Shown: in pieces, positions 1 through 9,592 of the stretch
Position numbering within the stretch: position 1 is the first letter of the stretch
Layout of the letters: each line of letters starts with the position of its first letter
Source of the DNA: Dehalococcoidales bacterium
Lineage (GTDB): Bacteria > Chloroflexota > Dehalococcoidia > Dehalococcoidales > CSSed11-197
NCBI GenBank assembly: GCA_028716145.1
Contig: JAQUQL010000006.1
Location: 1 to 34,129, forward strand
DNA length: 34,129 bases
Direction: 5' to 3'
The notes under the pieces: generated by a model
Databases searched by the model: none
Told to the model about the DNA's origin: nothing
Seen by the model: only the letters and a program-made list of their open reading frames with translations
Program-made: the position numbers and the translations under genes

Positions 1-392
1 ATTGCCGCCTGATAAGGCAGGTAAAATACACTGATCACAAATGCCCCCCACCCAAACAATGCCGCAAACAACACTCTCAGAAGTATTTTCAGTGCCCAGA
101 GAGGGATAAAAAAGAGCACCAGCCCCAAAATAACCGCTACGGCTACAATATAAATTATCACCGGCCCGGCAGATGAGTATGCCGGCGCCTCAACTATTTC
201 ACCGGATGGGGTAGTTATTTCTCCCGGCCACCAGATAACATCCCCGGACGGCTGACTGGGAACGTAAATTTCCTGCTCTTCGAAAAATGGGTCCATACGG
301 GTTACTACAAGTAAAACAAGTACATGAGTAACCAAAAAAAGTATGAGCCCCCAATGAACCGGATTGAATTTCAGGTATTTTTTCAAATTCAT
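1..392 (-). CDS. Multi-TM membrane protein, N-terminal part only (cut by window start)
   Basis: Frame open from ATG at 392 to the window edge: MNLKKYLKFNPVHWGLILFLVTHVLVLLVVTRMDPFFEEQ...GPVIIYIVAVAVILGLVLFFIPLWALKILLRVLFAALFGWGAFVISV. Several hydrophobic helices. Family uncertain. Confidence 0.75.
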   Translation of the reverse strand, partial: MNLKKYLKFNPVHWGLILFLVTHVLVLLVVTRMDPFFEEQEIYVPSQPSGDVIWWPGEITTPSGEIVEAPAYSSAGPVIIYIVAVAVILGLVLFFIPLWALKILLRVLFAALFGWGAFVISVFYLPYQAA

Positions 393-578
393 AGTGATAG
401 CCGCCTGCCAGTTAGAATTTTTATTTCGTTATCGCCTAAAGAGCGGTTAATTGCAAATGTTAACATATCTTAAACGCATATATATAAAAAAAGTTACCAG
501 CTGGCATACTTTTAAATCTCCTAAAATCCATACACCGGGGATATGGCTTTCTTGAACTATTTAAGTCGGAAATAAAAG

Positions 579-602
579 AAGCCCTGCATTGGCAGGGCTT
601 CC
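579..602 (-). terminator. Rho-independent terminator of the rubrerythrin gene
   Basis: Inverted repeat GAAGCCCTGC-ATTG-GCAGGGCTTC just past the rubrerythrin stop, followed on the minus strand by TTTTATTT. Confidence 0.75.
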
Positions 603-624
603 GTAAACAACTGGAGACATTTAT

Positions 625-1203
625 TTAATAGTTTTCAGCCAGTAGCTCATAATATGCCCTGGAATGCTTGCAGGCCGGGCATTCATCCGGAGCTTCAGTG
701 CCTTCATGCACATAACCACAATTAATGCAGTGCCATTTTACCGGCTTGTCCCGTTTAAACACCTCACCACTGGCAATATTCATTGCCAGCTTGCGGTATC
801 TCTCCTCGTGAAACTCTTCAACTTCAGCAATTTCTTTAAACGATACTGCTATATCTTCAAACCCTTCTTCGCGTGCGGTTTTTTCCGCATCCGCATAAAT
901 TATGCTCCACTCCATCTTTTCACCATCAGCGGCTGCCTTGAGATTCGCCAGGGTGTCACCGATTATACCGGCCGGAAAAGTACCGGAGATTTCTATATCC
1001 CCGCCTTCAAGATACTTAAAAAATACCTCGGCGTGTTCTTTTTCGTTCTGTGCTGTCTCGGTGAAGATACTGGCAATTTGTTCGTAACCCTCTTTGCGCG
1101 CCTGACTTGCAAAAAAAGTGTAGCGGTTTCTTGCCTGGGATTCACCGGCAAAAGCACCCAGCAGATTCTTCTCAGTTTGGGTGCCTTTAATTGTTTTACT
1201 CAT
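625..1203 (-). CDS. Rubrerythrin
   Basis: 192 aa; ferritin-like diiron motifs (GESQARNRY, EKEHAEVF, EEFHEERY) and C-terminal rubredoxin-like CINCGYVHEG...CPACKHSRAYYE. Confidence 0.96.
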   Translation of the reverse strand: MSKTIKGTQTEKNLLGAFAGESQARNRYTFFASQARKEGYEQIASIFTETAQNEKEHAEVFFKYLEGGDIEISGTFPAGIIGDTLANLKAAADGEKMEWSIIYADAEKTAREEGFEDIAVSFKEIAEVEEFHEERYRKLAMNIASGEVFKRDKPVKWHCINCGYVHEGTEAPDECPACKHSRAYYELLAENY

Positions 1204-1391
1204 AATTACTCCTTATATTTAAAAAACTTAACCGCTGGTATTGGTTTGTGGTATCATAACTGGGAAATTGATTAAGGCTTAATTGCATAAAAGGCATAGC
1301 CTGGCATTATTGGTATCCGGTACTAATTGGTTGATATTATATCTGATTGTCAGAACCGGCACAACAATAAACTTTATATTCAATGTTTCAT

Positions 1392-1421
1392 TTGACACTA
1401 ACTGAAATCAATTGATAGAAT
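1392..1421 (+). promoter_or_regulatory. Sigma70-type promoter for rplU-rpmA-rpmE
   Basis: TTGACA (1392-1397), 18 nt, TAGAAT (1416-1421), upstream of the SD AGGAGG at 1441. Confidence 0.55.
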
Positions 1422-1455
1422 TATTGGTTGTTTGTAATCAAGGAGGGCTGGTACA

Positions 1456-1836
1456 ATTTACGCAATAGTTGAAACAGGTGGAAAGCAGCACCGTGTAGTT
1501 CCCGGTGATAGCCTTAATGTTGAATTGCTGGCCGTTGAAGAAGGCAGTACAGTTGAGCTGGAAAGGGTATTGCTTGTCGGTGAAGGGGATAAAATCCTGG
1601 TAGGCAGTCCTACCATCGATGGAGCCAAAGTTTTTGCCAAAGTTAATAACCATGGCCGCGGCAAAAAAATACTGGTATACCGCTATAAATCAAAGGCACG
1701 CTACTCCAATAAACTCGGACATCGCCAGCATTTTACCAATATCACCATAGAAAGAATTGACGTACCGGAGTTAAAATCAAAGACCACCAGAAAGAACTCC
1801 GATACCAACACAGAGGAGAATCAGGATGGCGCATAA
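1456..1836 (+). CDS. rplU: 50S ribosomal protein L21, probable ATT start
   Basis: Translation (I/M)[29 protein letters not shown]... is the canonical L21 N-terminus. In-frame TAA at 1435-1437; SD AGGAGG at 1441-1446; ATT at 1456 with 9-nt spacing. Confidence 0.9.
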   Translation: MYAIVETGGKQHRVVPGDSLNVELLAVEEGSTVELERVLLVGEGDKILVGSPTIDGAKVFAKVNNHGRGKKILVYRYKSKARYSNKLGHRQHFTNITIERIDVPELKSKTTRKNSDTNTEENQDGA

Positions 1837-2080
1837 AAAAGGGGGCGGCTCTTCACGCAACGGGCGTGATTCGAAACCCAAAATGCTTGGAGTGAAGCGT
1901 TTTGCCGGGGAGCTGGTAACCGCCGGGACGATAATCGTAAGGCAGAGGGGTACCAGGATCCACCCTGGGGAGAACGTCGGGCTCGGTAGAGACCATACTC
2001 TTTACGCCCTGATAGATGGCAAGGTAATTTTTGAACCCTATGACAAAACTCGCCGTCAGGCCAGCGTGAGGGCTAACTAA
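1826..2080 (+). CDS. rpmA: 50S ribosomal protein L27
   Basis: [29 protein letters not shown]; overlaps the rplU 3' end by 11 nt. Confidence 0.97.
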   Translation: MAHKKGGGSSRNGRDSKPKMLGVKRFAGELVTAGTIIVRQRGTRIHPGENVGLGRDHTLYALIDGKVIFEPYDKTRRQASVRAN

Positions 2081-2082
2081 TC

Positions 2083-2289
2083 ATGAAAGAAAAGATACAT
2101 CCCAAATATTACGAAGATGCCGAGGTGATATGCTCCTGTGGTAATATCATCACTACCGGCTCGGTAAGAAAAACTACCAAGGTTGAACTTTGTTCGAAAT
2201 GCCATCCGTTTTATACCGGAGAGCAGCGTATCGTTGATACCGCTGGCCGGGTTGAGCGCTTCAAACAACGCTACAACCTTAAAAGTTAA
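2083..2289 (+). CDS. rpmE: 50S ribosomal protein L31, zinc-binding type
   Basis: [21 protein letters not shown]...[28 protein letters not shown]. Confidence 0.97.
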   Translation: MKEKIHPKYYEDAEVICSCGNIITTGSVRKTTKVELCSKCHPFYTGEQRIVDTAGRVERFKQRYNLKS

Positions 2290-2310
2290 GGGGGGACAGG
2301 CTTAAAACCT

Positions 2311-2347
2311 AAAGGGCGGCAGGTTATACTTAGCCGCCCTTTTTTTA
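2311..2347 (+). terminator. Rho-independent terminator after rpmE
   Basis: AAAGGGCGGC-aggttatactta-GCCGCCCTTTTTTT. Confidence 0.8.
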
Positions 2348-2360
2348 TCAGGATAGCAAA

Positions 2361-3272
2361 ATGAGTGATTGTAAAGTAAATTATGGCGGCCAGGCAGTTA
2401 TGGAAGGGGTGATGATGCGAGGTAAAGAATTCTCCGTAACCGCGGTTCGCAACCCCCTGGGCATAATTGTAACCCGTTCCCAGAAACTGGGGCGCATATA
2501 TACCGGCAAACTAAGGCGCACGCCCTTCATACGGGGAATGATTGTATTGGTTGAGTCCCTTGTATTGGGTTTGTCCAGCCTTTCCTGGTCAGCCAATGTA
2601 GCTCTGGAAGAAGAAACCGCAGAAGGTGAAACCAAGCAGGAAATATCTTCCGCCTGGACATGGGGGATCATGGCAGTTTCCTTCATTTTTGGCATAGGGC
2701 TCTTTTTTATACTGCCCCTTTTGCTTACCCGGCTACTCGATCCCGTAATCGAATCATCTATCCTGTTCCACCTGGTCGAGGGCGTAATCAGGCTGGCAAT
2801 TTTCCTGCTGTATCTCAAAATTATATCTACCATGTCAGACATCAAGAGAGTGTTTTCCTACCATGGTGCAGAACATAAAACCATCAATGCTTATGAGCAC
2901 GGCGAGCCTCTGCAAGCCAAATATATACAGAAATATTCCACTGCTCATGCCCGCTGCGGAACCGCATTCCTGCTCTCGGTGATGGTGCTGGCGATACTTG
3001 TTTTCAGCCTGGTGGGAAAACAGGTTTTGTGGTTGATGATCCTTACACGCATCCTGCTTTTACCGGTAATTGCAGCGCTGGGATTCGAAATAACCCAACT
3101 TTGCTCCCGCCATATGTCTAATCCATTGGCAAGGATAGTAATTGCGCCCGGCATGTGGCTGCAAAGCCTGACTACCGGCGAACCGGATGATGAACAGATA
3201 GAAGTAGCGGTAGCCGCTCTTGAAGAAGTGATCAGACAGGAGGGAGGGCGAGCCGCCCCTTTGTCGGTCTAA
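2361..3272 (+). CDS. DUF1385 family integral membrane protein
   Basis: 303 aa; NYGGQAVMEGVMMRG, YHGAEHKTINAYE and TAHARCGTAFL signatures with TM helices. Confidence 0.93.
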   Translation: MSDCKVNYGGQAVMEGVMMRGKEFSVTAVRNPLGIIVTRSQKLGRIYTGKLRRTPFIRGMIVLVESLVLGLSSLSWSANVALEEETAEGETKQEISSAWTWGIMAVSFIFGIGLFFILPLLLTRLLDPVIESSILFHLVEGVIRLAIFLLYLKIISTMSDIKRVFSYHGAEHKTINAYEHGEPLQAKYIQKYSTAHARCGTAFLLSVMVLAILVFSLVGKQVLWLMILTRILLLPVIAALGFEITQLCSRHMSNPLARIVIAPGMWLQSLTTGEPDDEQIEVAVAALEEVIRQEGGRAAPLSV

Positions 3273-3607
3273 ATATCCAGCTTGTCTGTGGTTAGCCTGG
3301 TGAAAAAACAGGTCTTTGCACCAGTGTGGCAGGCCGGCCCCATCGGTGAAGCTTTTACCAGAATCGTATCGTTATCGCAGTCTATAAAGACATCTTTTAC
3401 GATCAAGCGGTTGCCAGACGTAGCCCCCTTGTGCCACATCTCCTGACGACTGCGGCTGTAGAACCACGCTTCTCCAGATTCCAGGGTTAATTTGACAGCT
3501 TCCGGGTTCATATAACCCAGCATCAGAATATCGCCGGTTTTATCGTCCTGGATTACCGCCGGTAATAGCCCGTTAGAATCCAGTTTGAGTTTCAATTTTT
3601 CGCTCAA
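3269..3607 (-). CDS. hisI: Phosphoribosyl-AMP cyclohydrolase
   Basis: LPAVIQDDKTGDILMLGYMNPEA...WFYSRSRQEMWHKGATSGN...DCDNDTILVK...PACHTGAKTCFF. Confidence 0.95.
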   Translation of the reverse strand: MSEKLKLKLDSNGLLPAVIQDDKTGDILMLGYMNPEAVKLTLESGEAWFYSRSRQEMWHKGATSGNRLIVKDVFIDCDNDTILVKASPMGPACHTGAKTCFFTRLTTDKLDI

Positions 3608-3632
3608 TATTAATCTCCCAAATATAATTATT

Positions 3633-4346
3633 TTATCCGATATTATCCAGAACCTGTTTCAGGTTTATATCCCCGGTATAAAGCGCTTTGCCAATGATAG
3701 CTCCTTCAACTCCCAGCTGTTTGAGAACCTTCAGGTGAATCGGCCTGGAAACCCCTCCGGATGCAATAACCGGGGTCCGAATACTGTCCAACAGTTCATA
3801 CACCGCGCAAAAATTTGGTTCCGTCAGCGTTCCATCACGACTGATGTCGGTATATATAAATCGCCTGACACCCAGCCTGACCATATCCAGCGCCAGCGAA
3901 ACCGCTGTGACCTCGGTAGCATGTTGCCATCCCCTGGTGGCGACTTTACCTTCGCGTGCATCTATACCTACTATTATGGAATCTTTAAAACGGTGGCAAG
4001 CTTCTTTAACCAGTTCGTGGTTTTCCACAGCAGAAGTACCGAGTATCACCCGGTCAACGCCAGCCTTAAACAGGCTTTCGATATCATCTATGGAGCGCAC
4101 TCCCCCGCCTACCTGCACCGGTACAAGAAGTCCCCGGGCTATCTCGCGAATAATATCCAGGTTAACAATCCTGCCACAGGCGGCACCATCCAAATCCACA
4201 ACATGCAGACGGGTAGCTCCCTGTGACACCCATTCATGAGCCTTGCTAGCCGGATTGTATGAATATACGGTCTCGGCAGCATAGTCTCCCTGATACAGGC
4301 GTACGCACTGCCCGGCTCTGATATCAATAGCAGGAATTATTTCCAT
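3633..4346 (-). CDS. hisA: HisA: ProFAR isomerase
   Basis: MEIIPAIDIRAGQCVRLYQGDY...VQVGGGVRS...YTDISRDGT...IASGGVS...IIGKALY. Internal Met at 4346 preferred over 4373. Confidence 0.94.
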   Translation of the reverse strand: MEIIPAIDIRAGQCVRLYQGDYAAETVYSYNPASKAHEWVSQGATRLHVVDLDGAACGRIVNLDIIREIARGLLVPVQVGGGVRSIDDIESLFKAGVDRVILGTSAVENHELVKEACHRFKDSIIVGIDAREGKVATRGWQHATEVTAVSLALDMVRLGVRRFIYTDISRDGTLTEPNFCAVYELLDSIRTPVIASGGVSRPIHLKVLKQLGVEGAIIGKALYTGDINLKQVLDNIG

Positions 4347-4406
4347 ATTGGTACGTTCACCATTATGTCGCATAAAGGAAAATTATAACACAACAAGTGC
4401 GGTCTA

Positions 4407-4802
4407 TTAAACCTTAACTTCCAGGGGTTTGACGATCAGAAGCATCCCCTCCTGGGAAACCACTTCAACCGGATGCCCAGAACAAACCGGCTCCTGCGCC
4501 ACCGCTCTCCAGTATTCACCTTTTATGCGCACTGTCCCTTCCAGTGAAAGTTCTTTAACAACCACGCCCCTGGTCCCAGCCATCGATGGCAGTCCAGCCA
4601 CAAGGCGCTGATCAAGAGCGCGACTTCCGACCCTATAAATAGCTGTTGATAAGATTATCCAGGCCAGAATAATAAGAACCAGGCCATAAACCGGCGTGTT
4701 TATTCCCCAATACGGTAAAACTATGCGAAGTAAAATAATTATTGCCGCAACTTCGATAAGGTTGGAACATATTGCCAGAAAAAGCCTTGTACCTTTATTC
4801 AT
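4407..4802 (-). CDS. NfeD-like membrane protein (TM helices plus C-terminal OB-fold-like domain)
   Basis: Two hydrophobic helices followed by GTRGVVVKELSLEGTVRIKGEYWRAVAQEPVCSGHPVEVVSQEGMLLIVKPL. Confidence 0.7.
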   Translation of the reverse strand: MNKGTRLFLAICSNLIEVAAIIILLRIVLPYWGINTPVYGLVLIILAWIILSTAIYRVGSRALDQRLVAGLPSMAGTRGVVVKELSLEGTVRIKGEYWRAVAQEPVCSGHPVEVVSQEGMLLIVKPLEVKV

Positions 4803-4971
4803 GTTACCGCCACCAGGTTATTATAATTTACCTCCCCTTTTTTTCCACCTATATTCCCGCAAAAATATCCGTTCTGCTTACCGGTTTTGCTTAACTACGG
4901 CTCTATTAGGATTTTCCGTTCGGCTGTGTTATAATTCGCTCTTATTATACTGTTAATGGAGTCTGTTACCG

Positions 4972-5106
4972 ATGACTAAAAAGACTGTCAAGGAAGATAA
5001 AAAAGACGCAGAGCTCGCTAATTTTATAGAAAGCGTCAATAAAAAAGACGATCGCAATGGCCTTAAAATCCGTTTTGCCTTTGTAAACCGCAAACGCAAG
5101 GGTTAG
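4972..5106 (+). CDS. 44-aa highly charged small protein, function unknown
   Basis: MTKKTVKEDKKDAELANFIESVNKKDDRNGLKIRFAFVNRKRKG; GGAG upstream. Convergent with the radical SAM gene; stop codons overlap in TTAG (5103-5106). Below the ORF-track length cutoff. Confidence 0.5.
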   Translation: MTKKTVKEDKKDAELANFIESVNKKDDRNGLKIRFAFVNRKRKG

Positions 5107-6089
5107 CCGCCAAACGGTTTTTCACAGTTAAAATCCGGCAGGTACACCCCTGGTGACTCCATCTGTTGTGCAAATATCTGTTTAAATCCAAGTTGTTTTG
5201 CCACCTTAAAAGCCCTGAAGTATTCATCCCTTGTAATTGGCCGTGATATTTCACGGTATCTGCCGGCATGGTGAGCCGGATAATATTGGCTCATCAGGCT
5301 AAGTGCTACTCCTTTTCCAATATTATATGCAAGCCATTTCAGGCTATCCTCGCTTCCGCCGATATCATCAGGAAGCACCAGATGGCGTATCAATACCCCT
5401 TTAATTGCCACACCCTCATCCAGAACAAGACCGCCAGTCTGGCGGTACATTTCCAAAATTGCAGCCCGGGAATTTTCAACATAGTTTTGGGCATCTGAGA
5501 ACCTCTGTGACATTTGATTGCTTGAGTACTTGATATCTGGCAGGTAAACGCTGATTATCCCATCCAGCTCCACCAGGGTCCCAGGTGAATCATAACCGTT
5601 GGTGTTATACACGATCGGAAGCTTCAGCCCTCTTTGAGACGCCAGATTGATGGCAGGCACTATTTGAGCAATAAAATGAGTTGGAGAAACCAGATTTATG
5701 TTATGGCAGTCCATCTGCTGTAATTGGAGCATAAAGCCAGCTAGCTCCTCAATAGAAACCTGGTTGTTTTTTTGGCAAAAAGGGTTTTGGCTTATCTGGT
5801 AATTCTGGCAGTAGGCACACGCCATATTGCAGTTGCCAAAAAAGATGGTTCCCGAACCTCGACTCCCCGAAATAGCCGGTTCTTCCCCAAAATGAGCACA
5901 ATAACTTGCAACAATCGGTTTTGCTGCACTGTTGCAGTAACCCATTTCGCCCCGCAACCGGTTCACGCCACAATTTCGCGGACATATATCACATTTTTCA
6001 AGGCGACTCTCAAGCCTGGCGGCTCTTTTAGCCAGTTCACCTGAAATACAAAGGTCAATATAAGACGGTTTAAAATCCTTCCGGTTCAT
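5103..6089 (-). CDS. Radical SAM protein, PFL-activating enzyme-like (PflX type)
   Basis: CDICPRNCGVNRLRGEMGYC...GSGTIFFGNCNMACAYCQNYQIS with CxxxCxxC. Confidence 0.9.
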   Translation of the reverse strand: MNRKDFKPSYIDLCISGELAKRAARLESRLEKCDICPRNCGVNRLRGEMGYCNSAAKPIVASYCAHFGEEPAISGSRGSGTIFFGNCNMACAYCQNYQISQNPFCQKNNQVSIEELAGFMLQLQQMDCHNINLVSPTHFIAQIVPAINLASQRGLKLPIVYNTNGYDSPGTLVELDGIISVYLPDIKYSSNQMSQRFSDAQNYVENSRAAILEMYRQTGGLVLDEGVAIKGVLIRHLVLPDDIGGSEDSLKWLAYNIGKGVALSLMSQYYPAHHAGRYREISRPITRDEYFRAFKVAKQLGFKQIFAQQMESPGVYLPDFNCEKPFGG

Positions 6090-6101
6090 ACCAAAACCTG
6101 G

Positions 6102-7580
6102 CTATTTTTCCGGGCAGTTCAACTTTTCAACTGCTTTTTCCAGCCGCTCAAGGCATGCCTGCCTGCCCATCACCATCATCGTTTCGAACAAAGGAGGTGA
6201 CACGGTTACACCGGTAACCGCTACTCTCACCGCACCAAACAGCTGCCCGGCTTTCAGCCCAAGTTCCTCTGCCAGAGGACGCAATCTATGTTCAAGGCTA
6301 TCATGATCAAACTCTTCGCTTTCTTTCAATATGTCAAGCGTTTTTTCCAGCGCATTAAGCGTTGTTTTAACATCCATCTTTTTACCAATGAGCAGTTCGG
6401 CTGGATATTCAATATCGGGAGTAAAGAAAAAATAAACCAGTGATGGAATCTCTTTTATGGTTTTCGCCCTTTCCTGAACAAGCGGAATGACTTTTTTCAC
6501 ATACTCTTCATCAACCGGGCGACTCACGGATGCTGGCAATTCCTGCTCCAAAAAAGGCATTGCGAGCTTTGCAAGTTCACTCACCTCAAGGCTACGAATA
6601 TATATGCCATTCATCCATTCCAGCTTTTCCCGGTTAAATACTGCGGCCGTCTTTCCTATCCTCTCAAGGGTGAAGTTTTCTACCAGTGTCTGGATATTGA
6701 TAATATCAGTCTTATCATCAAGCGACCAACCCAGCAAGGCCAGAAAATTGACCATCGCTTCAGGCAGATAGCCATCATCGCGGTATTGTGTGATAGAAAC
6801 TGCTCCATGGCGTTTACTGAGTTTGGAGCGGTCAGGCCCAAGAATCATGGGCAAATGAGCAAATTGCGGGGCATTGAACCCCAATGCACGATATAGAAGA
6901 ACATGTTTAGGGGTTGAGGATATCCACTCCTCTGCCCGCATAACATGACTTATATCCATGGCATTATCGTCAACCACACTGGCAAGATGATAGGTAGGGT
7001 AACCATCTGCCTTGAGTAAAATAAAGTCATCTATAGTCCGGTTTTCAAAACTCACTTCGCCCCGGATAACATCACAAAAGGAGGTGCTGCCTTCAAGTGG
7101 TGCCTTAAAACGTATCACCGGCCGGGGGCATGAAGCCCGGGCGAAAGCTCTCTCTTCCGCGCTCAAATCCCGGCATTTCCGGTCATAACCCGGCGGTTCT
7201 TTGCGTGCGATCTGGGCAGAGCGCATTTCTTCGAGCCGGCCAGAACTGCAATAACAGTAATACGCATCTCCCTGGGCAAGCAGTTTTTCGGCTGCTTTTT
7301 GGTAATACTCCAAACGTTCAGACTGGCGGTATGGACCATATTTACCAGGCTTATCCGGCCCCTCATCCCAGTCCATTCCCAGCCATTTCAGGCTATCCAT
7401 AATTACTTCAACCGCCCCGTCAACCGTGCGAGCGGTATCGGTATCTTCGATTCTTACGATAAAACTGCCTTTATTGTGACGGGCATACAACCAGTTGAAC
7501 AAAGCAGTCCGTATGTTACCAACATGAGGGTAACCGGTTGGACTTGGTGCGTAACGCACTCTTACAGGTTTTTCAGGCAT
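6102..7580 (-). CDS. gltX: Glutamyl-tRNA synthetase
   Basis: VRYAPSPTGYPHVGNIRTALFNWLYAR, IEDTDTAR, KLSKRHGAVSI (KMSKS-type loop). Confidence 0.97.
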   Translation of the reverse strand: MPEKPVRVRYAPSPTGYPHVGNIRTALFNWLYARHNKGSFIVRIEDTDTARTVDGAVEVIMDSLKWLGMDWDEGPDKPGKYGPYRQSERLEYYQKAAEKLLAQGDAYYCYCSSGRLEEMRSAQIARKEPPGYDRKCRDLSAEERAFARASCPRPVIRFKAPLEGSTSFCDVIRGEVSFENRTIDDFILLKADGYPTYHLASVVDDNAMDISHVMRAEEWISSTPKHVLLYRALGFNAPQFAHLPMILGPDRSKLSKRHGAVSITQYRDDGYLPEAMVNFLALLGWSLDDKTDIINIQTLVENFTLERIGKTAAVFNREKLEWMNGIYIRSLEVSELAKLAMPFLEQELPASVSRPVDEEYVKKVIPLVQERAKTIKEIPSLVYFFFTPDIEYPAELLIGKKMDVKTTLNALEKTLDILKESEEFDHDSLEHRLRPLAEELGLKAGQLFGAVRVAVTGVTVSPPLFETMMVMGRQACLERLEKAVEKLNCPEK

Positions 7581-7634
7581 CTTTTTTCCTTTTCTTGTAA
7601 ATGATTGATTAAATATTTGAATTTGTCGAAGCTG

Positions 7635-8129
7635 TTAGCCCATACTGGCTTCTGGTAGTTGCAGCTTAACCTGTGGAATTTTCACCACTACTGTTAAAGC
7701 CATCTTGTCGTGCAGTCCCTGGCGCCTCTCGTCAAAAGCCAGCATAATAAAACCAATTCCAAGAGTGAGGAAGCATACAAAATAACCCAGAAAGCGAACT
7801 ATTGCCCCTGAAAGAGTAAGGTGGGTGCCGTCTTCCTTTAATACCTTTATATTCATAACTATTTTTCCGGGTGTTTGCCCGCGCCAGAGCCAGAACACCA
7901 CACAATAGACCGCTGCAATTATCACCGTTATCCCAACAAAGGGATCTGGATAAAATACGGGGCTTAACCATTCTTCGGGATGCCAGGAACGGAAAAAGGA
8001 AAATATCCAGCGCCACGGAGCAGTCAGCACCCAGTTCATGGAACCAACAATCAGCCCGTCAATTAAAAAAGCTCCCAACCGCCGCCAGAACCCCGCATAT
8101 TCAATAACAATTTTTTCTTCCCGTTCCAT
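7635..8129 (-). CDS. RDD family membrane protein
   Basis: YAGFWRRLGAFLIDGLIVG, RGQTPGKIVMNIKVLKEDG, DERRQGLHDKMALTVVV. ATG at 8129 is preceded by GGGAGG; the ORF-track start at 8204 would overlap the upstream gene. Confidence 0.9.
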   Translation of the reverse strand: MEREEKIVIEYAGFWRRLGAFLIDGLIVGSMNWVLTAPWRWIFSFFRSWHPEEWLSPVFYPDPFVGITVIIAAVYCVVFWLWRGQTPGKIVMNIKVLKEDGTHLTLSGAIVRFLGYFVCFLTLGIGFIMLAFDERRQGLHDKMALTVVVKIPQVKLQLPEASMG

Positions 8130-8184
8130 ATGCTGCCTCCCGGCCAGCTCGACCCCGATTATAGCACTGTTTGGCGAACCGCTT

Positions 8185-9090
8185 CTACGAGCGCAATGCA
8201 CCAATCACTTTTTCCAGATCCTGTGGCAGAGGAGAGGAAAATTCCACTTTATCACCCGATGATGGCAGTTTAAAAATCAAACTGGAAGCATGAAGAAACT
8301 GCCGGGAAAGAAGGCTGGAATGAAATCCATAGGTGGTGTCCCCCAGAATCGGATGCCCTATAGCTGCCAGATGCACCCTGATCTGGTGGGTTCGACCGGT
8401 TTCCGGCATCGCCTGAAGTAATGTATAAGATGAGATATATTCCATTACCCGATATCCGGTTCTGGCCAGCCGCCCGTTACCAGCGCTGGTAACTGCCATT
8501 TTTTTTCGATGGCTTCTGTCTCTGCCAATGGGAGCATCAATAAAACCGGTAGCCGGAGCAAGATTCCCCCTGACCAGGGCAGTGTAGGTTTTTTTAACCT
8601 GCCGGGTTTTAAACTGGTTTGCCAAATATACATGAGACTCCGGGTTCAGGGCAATTATTATTAAACCCGAAGTATCTTTATCCAGTCTATGCACGATACC
8701 GGGACGTCCGGCTTCTCCGCCGCAAACCTGCGGAGCATAACCCAGAACAGCATTTACAAGAGTGGAATCGGGATGTCCGGGTCCTGGATGAACCGAAAGG
8801 CCTGCAGGCTTGTCAACCACCAGGATATCTTTATCTTCATAAATGATTTGGATTGGTATTTTCTGAGCAATCAAATGAGATGGTTCCGGCTCAGGAATTG
8901 TTATAACAACTTCGTCGCCTTTATCAAGCCGATAAGACGGCTTGGAAACGAGAGAGTTAACCCGAACCAAGCCTTGCTCGATAAGCCTCTGGATCCTCGC
9001 CCGTGAAATGCCCTCCAGCTGGCTGGCAATGGCTTTATCCAACCGCAAACCAGCGGTATCGGCAGTAAAACTGTGCCTGGTTTCCATCAT
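8185..9090 (-). CDS. RluA/RluD family pseudouridine synthase with S4 domain
   Basis: RLDKAIASQLEGISRARIQRLIEQGLVRVN (S4), GIVHRLDKDTSGLIIIA catalytic motif. Confidence 0.94.
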   Translation of the reverse strand: MMETRHSFTADTAGLRLDKAIASQLEGISRARIQRLIEQGLVRVNSLVSKPSYRLDKGDEVVITIPEPEPSHLIAQKIPIQIIYEDKDILVVDKPAGLSVHPGPGHPDSTLVNAVLGYAPQVCGGEAGRPGIVHRLDKDTSGLIIIALNPESHVYLANQFKTRQVKKTYTALVRGNLAPATGFIDAPIGRDRSHRKKMAVTSAGNGRLARTGYRVMEYISSYTLLQAMPETGRTHQIRVHLAAIGHPILGDTTYGFHSSLLSRQFLHASSLIFKLPSSGDKVEFSSPLPQDLEKVIGALRS

Positions 9091-9094
9091 TACC

Positions 9095-9577
9095 TTACAG
9101 GTCTTTATAATTGACCAGAATCAAGAAAGCCAGAAGCAGCGCTCCAACAACAATAGCGGAATCAGCCACGTTGAAAGTAGGCCAGAAACTGAAATTTATA
9201 AAGTCAACCACAAACCCCAGATTGTATCGATCGATCAGATTGCCCAGAGTTCCTGCACTGACAAGCCCCATCGCTATCTTTCCCGTTTTGGTATCCAAAA
9301 ACGGAATCATACGGCGCATTAACACTATTACTGCCAGCATCACAAGCAGGCTTATAGTGGAAAAGATGGTGAAAAAGGTTGCACCATCCTGGAATATCCC
9401 AAAGGAAGCGCCTGTATTTTGCAGATAGGTCAGGCGGAAAAAACCCTCAGGCGGACGTGATTCACCAACATAGAAATTGGTGCGAACCCAGAACTTGGTA
9501 ATCTGGTCCAGCGGAACCAGCACCAGTAATGGAAGAAAATATAAACCCAGTCCCTTTAATTGTTCTCTAAGCTGCAA
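9095..9577 (-). CDS. lspA: Lipoprotein signal peptidase II
   Basis: PLDQITKFWV, TYLQNTGASFGIF, AGTLGNLIDRYNLGFVVDFINF, FNVADSAIVVG. Confidence 0.95.
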   Translation of the reverse strand: MQLREQLKGLGLYFLPLLVLVPLDQITKFWVRTNFYVGESRPPEGFFRLTYLQNTGASFGIFQDGATFFTIFSTISLLVMLAVIVLMRRMIPFLDTKTGKIAMGLVSAGTLGNLIDRYNLGFVVDFINFSFWPTFNVADSAIVVGALLLAFLILVNYKDL

Positions 9578-9592
9578 GAGTCTTGTATTCCT

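Noticed and set aside
664-1275. 203-aa + strand ORF antisense to rubrerythrin
   Set aside because: Shadow ORF of a clearly recognisable minus-strand gene; no family features.
1407-1416. ATCAATTGAT palindrome in the rplU promoter region
   Set aside because: Ten-base AT-rich palindrome within the promoter spacer; expected by chance, not enough to call an operator.
2381-2845. 154-aa minus-strand ORF inside the DUF1385 gene
   Set aside because: Antisense shadow of a well-supported membrane protein; low-complexity translation.
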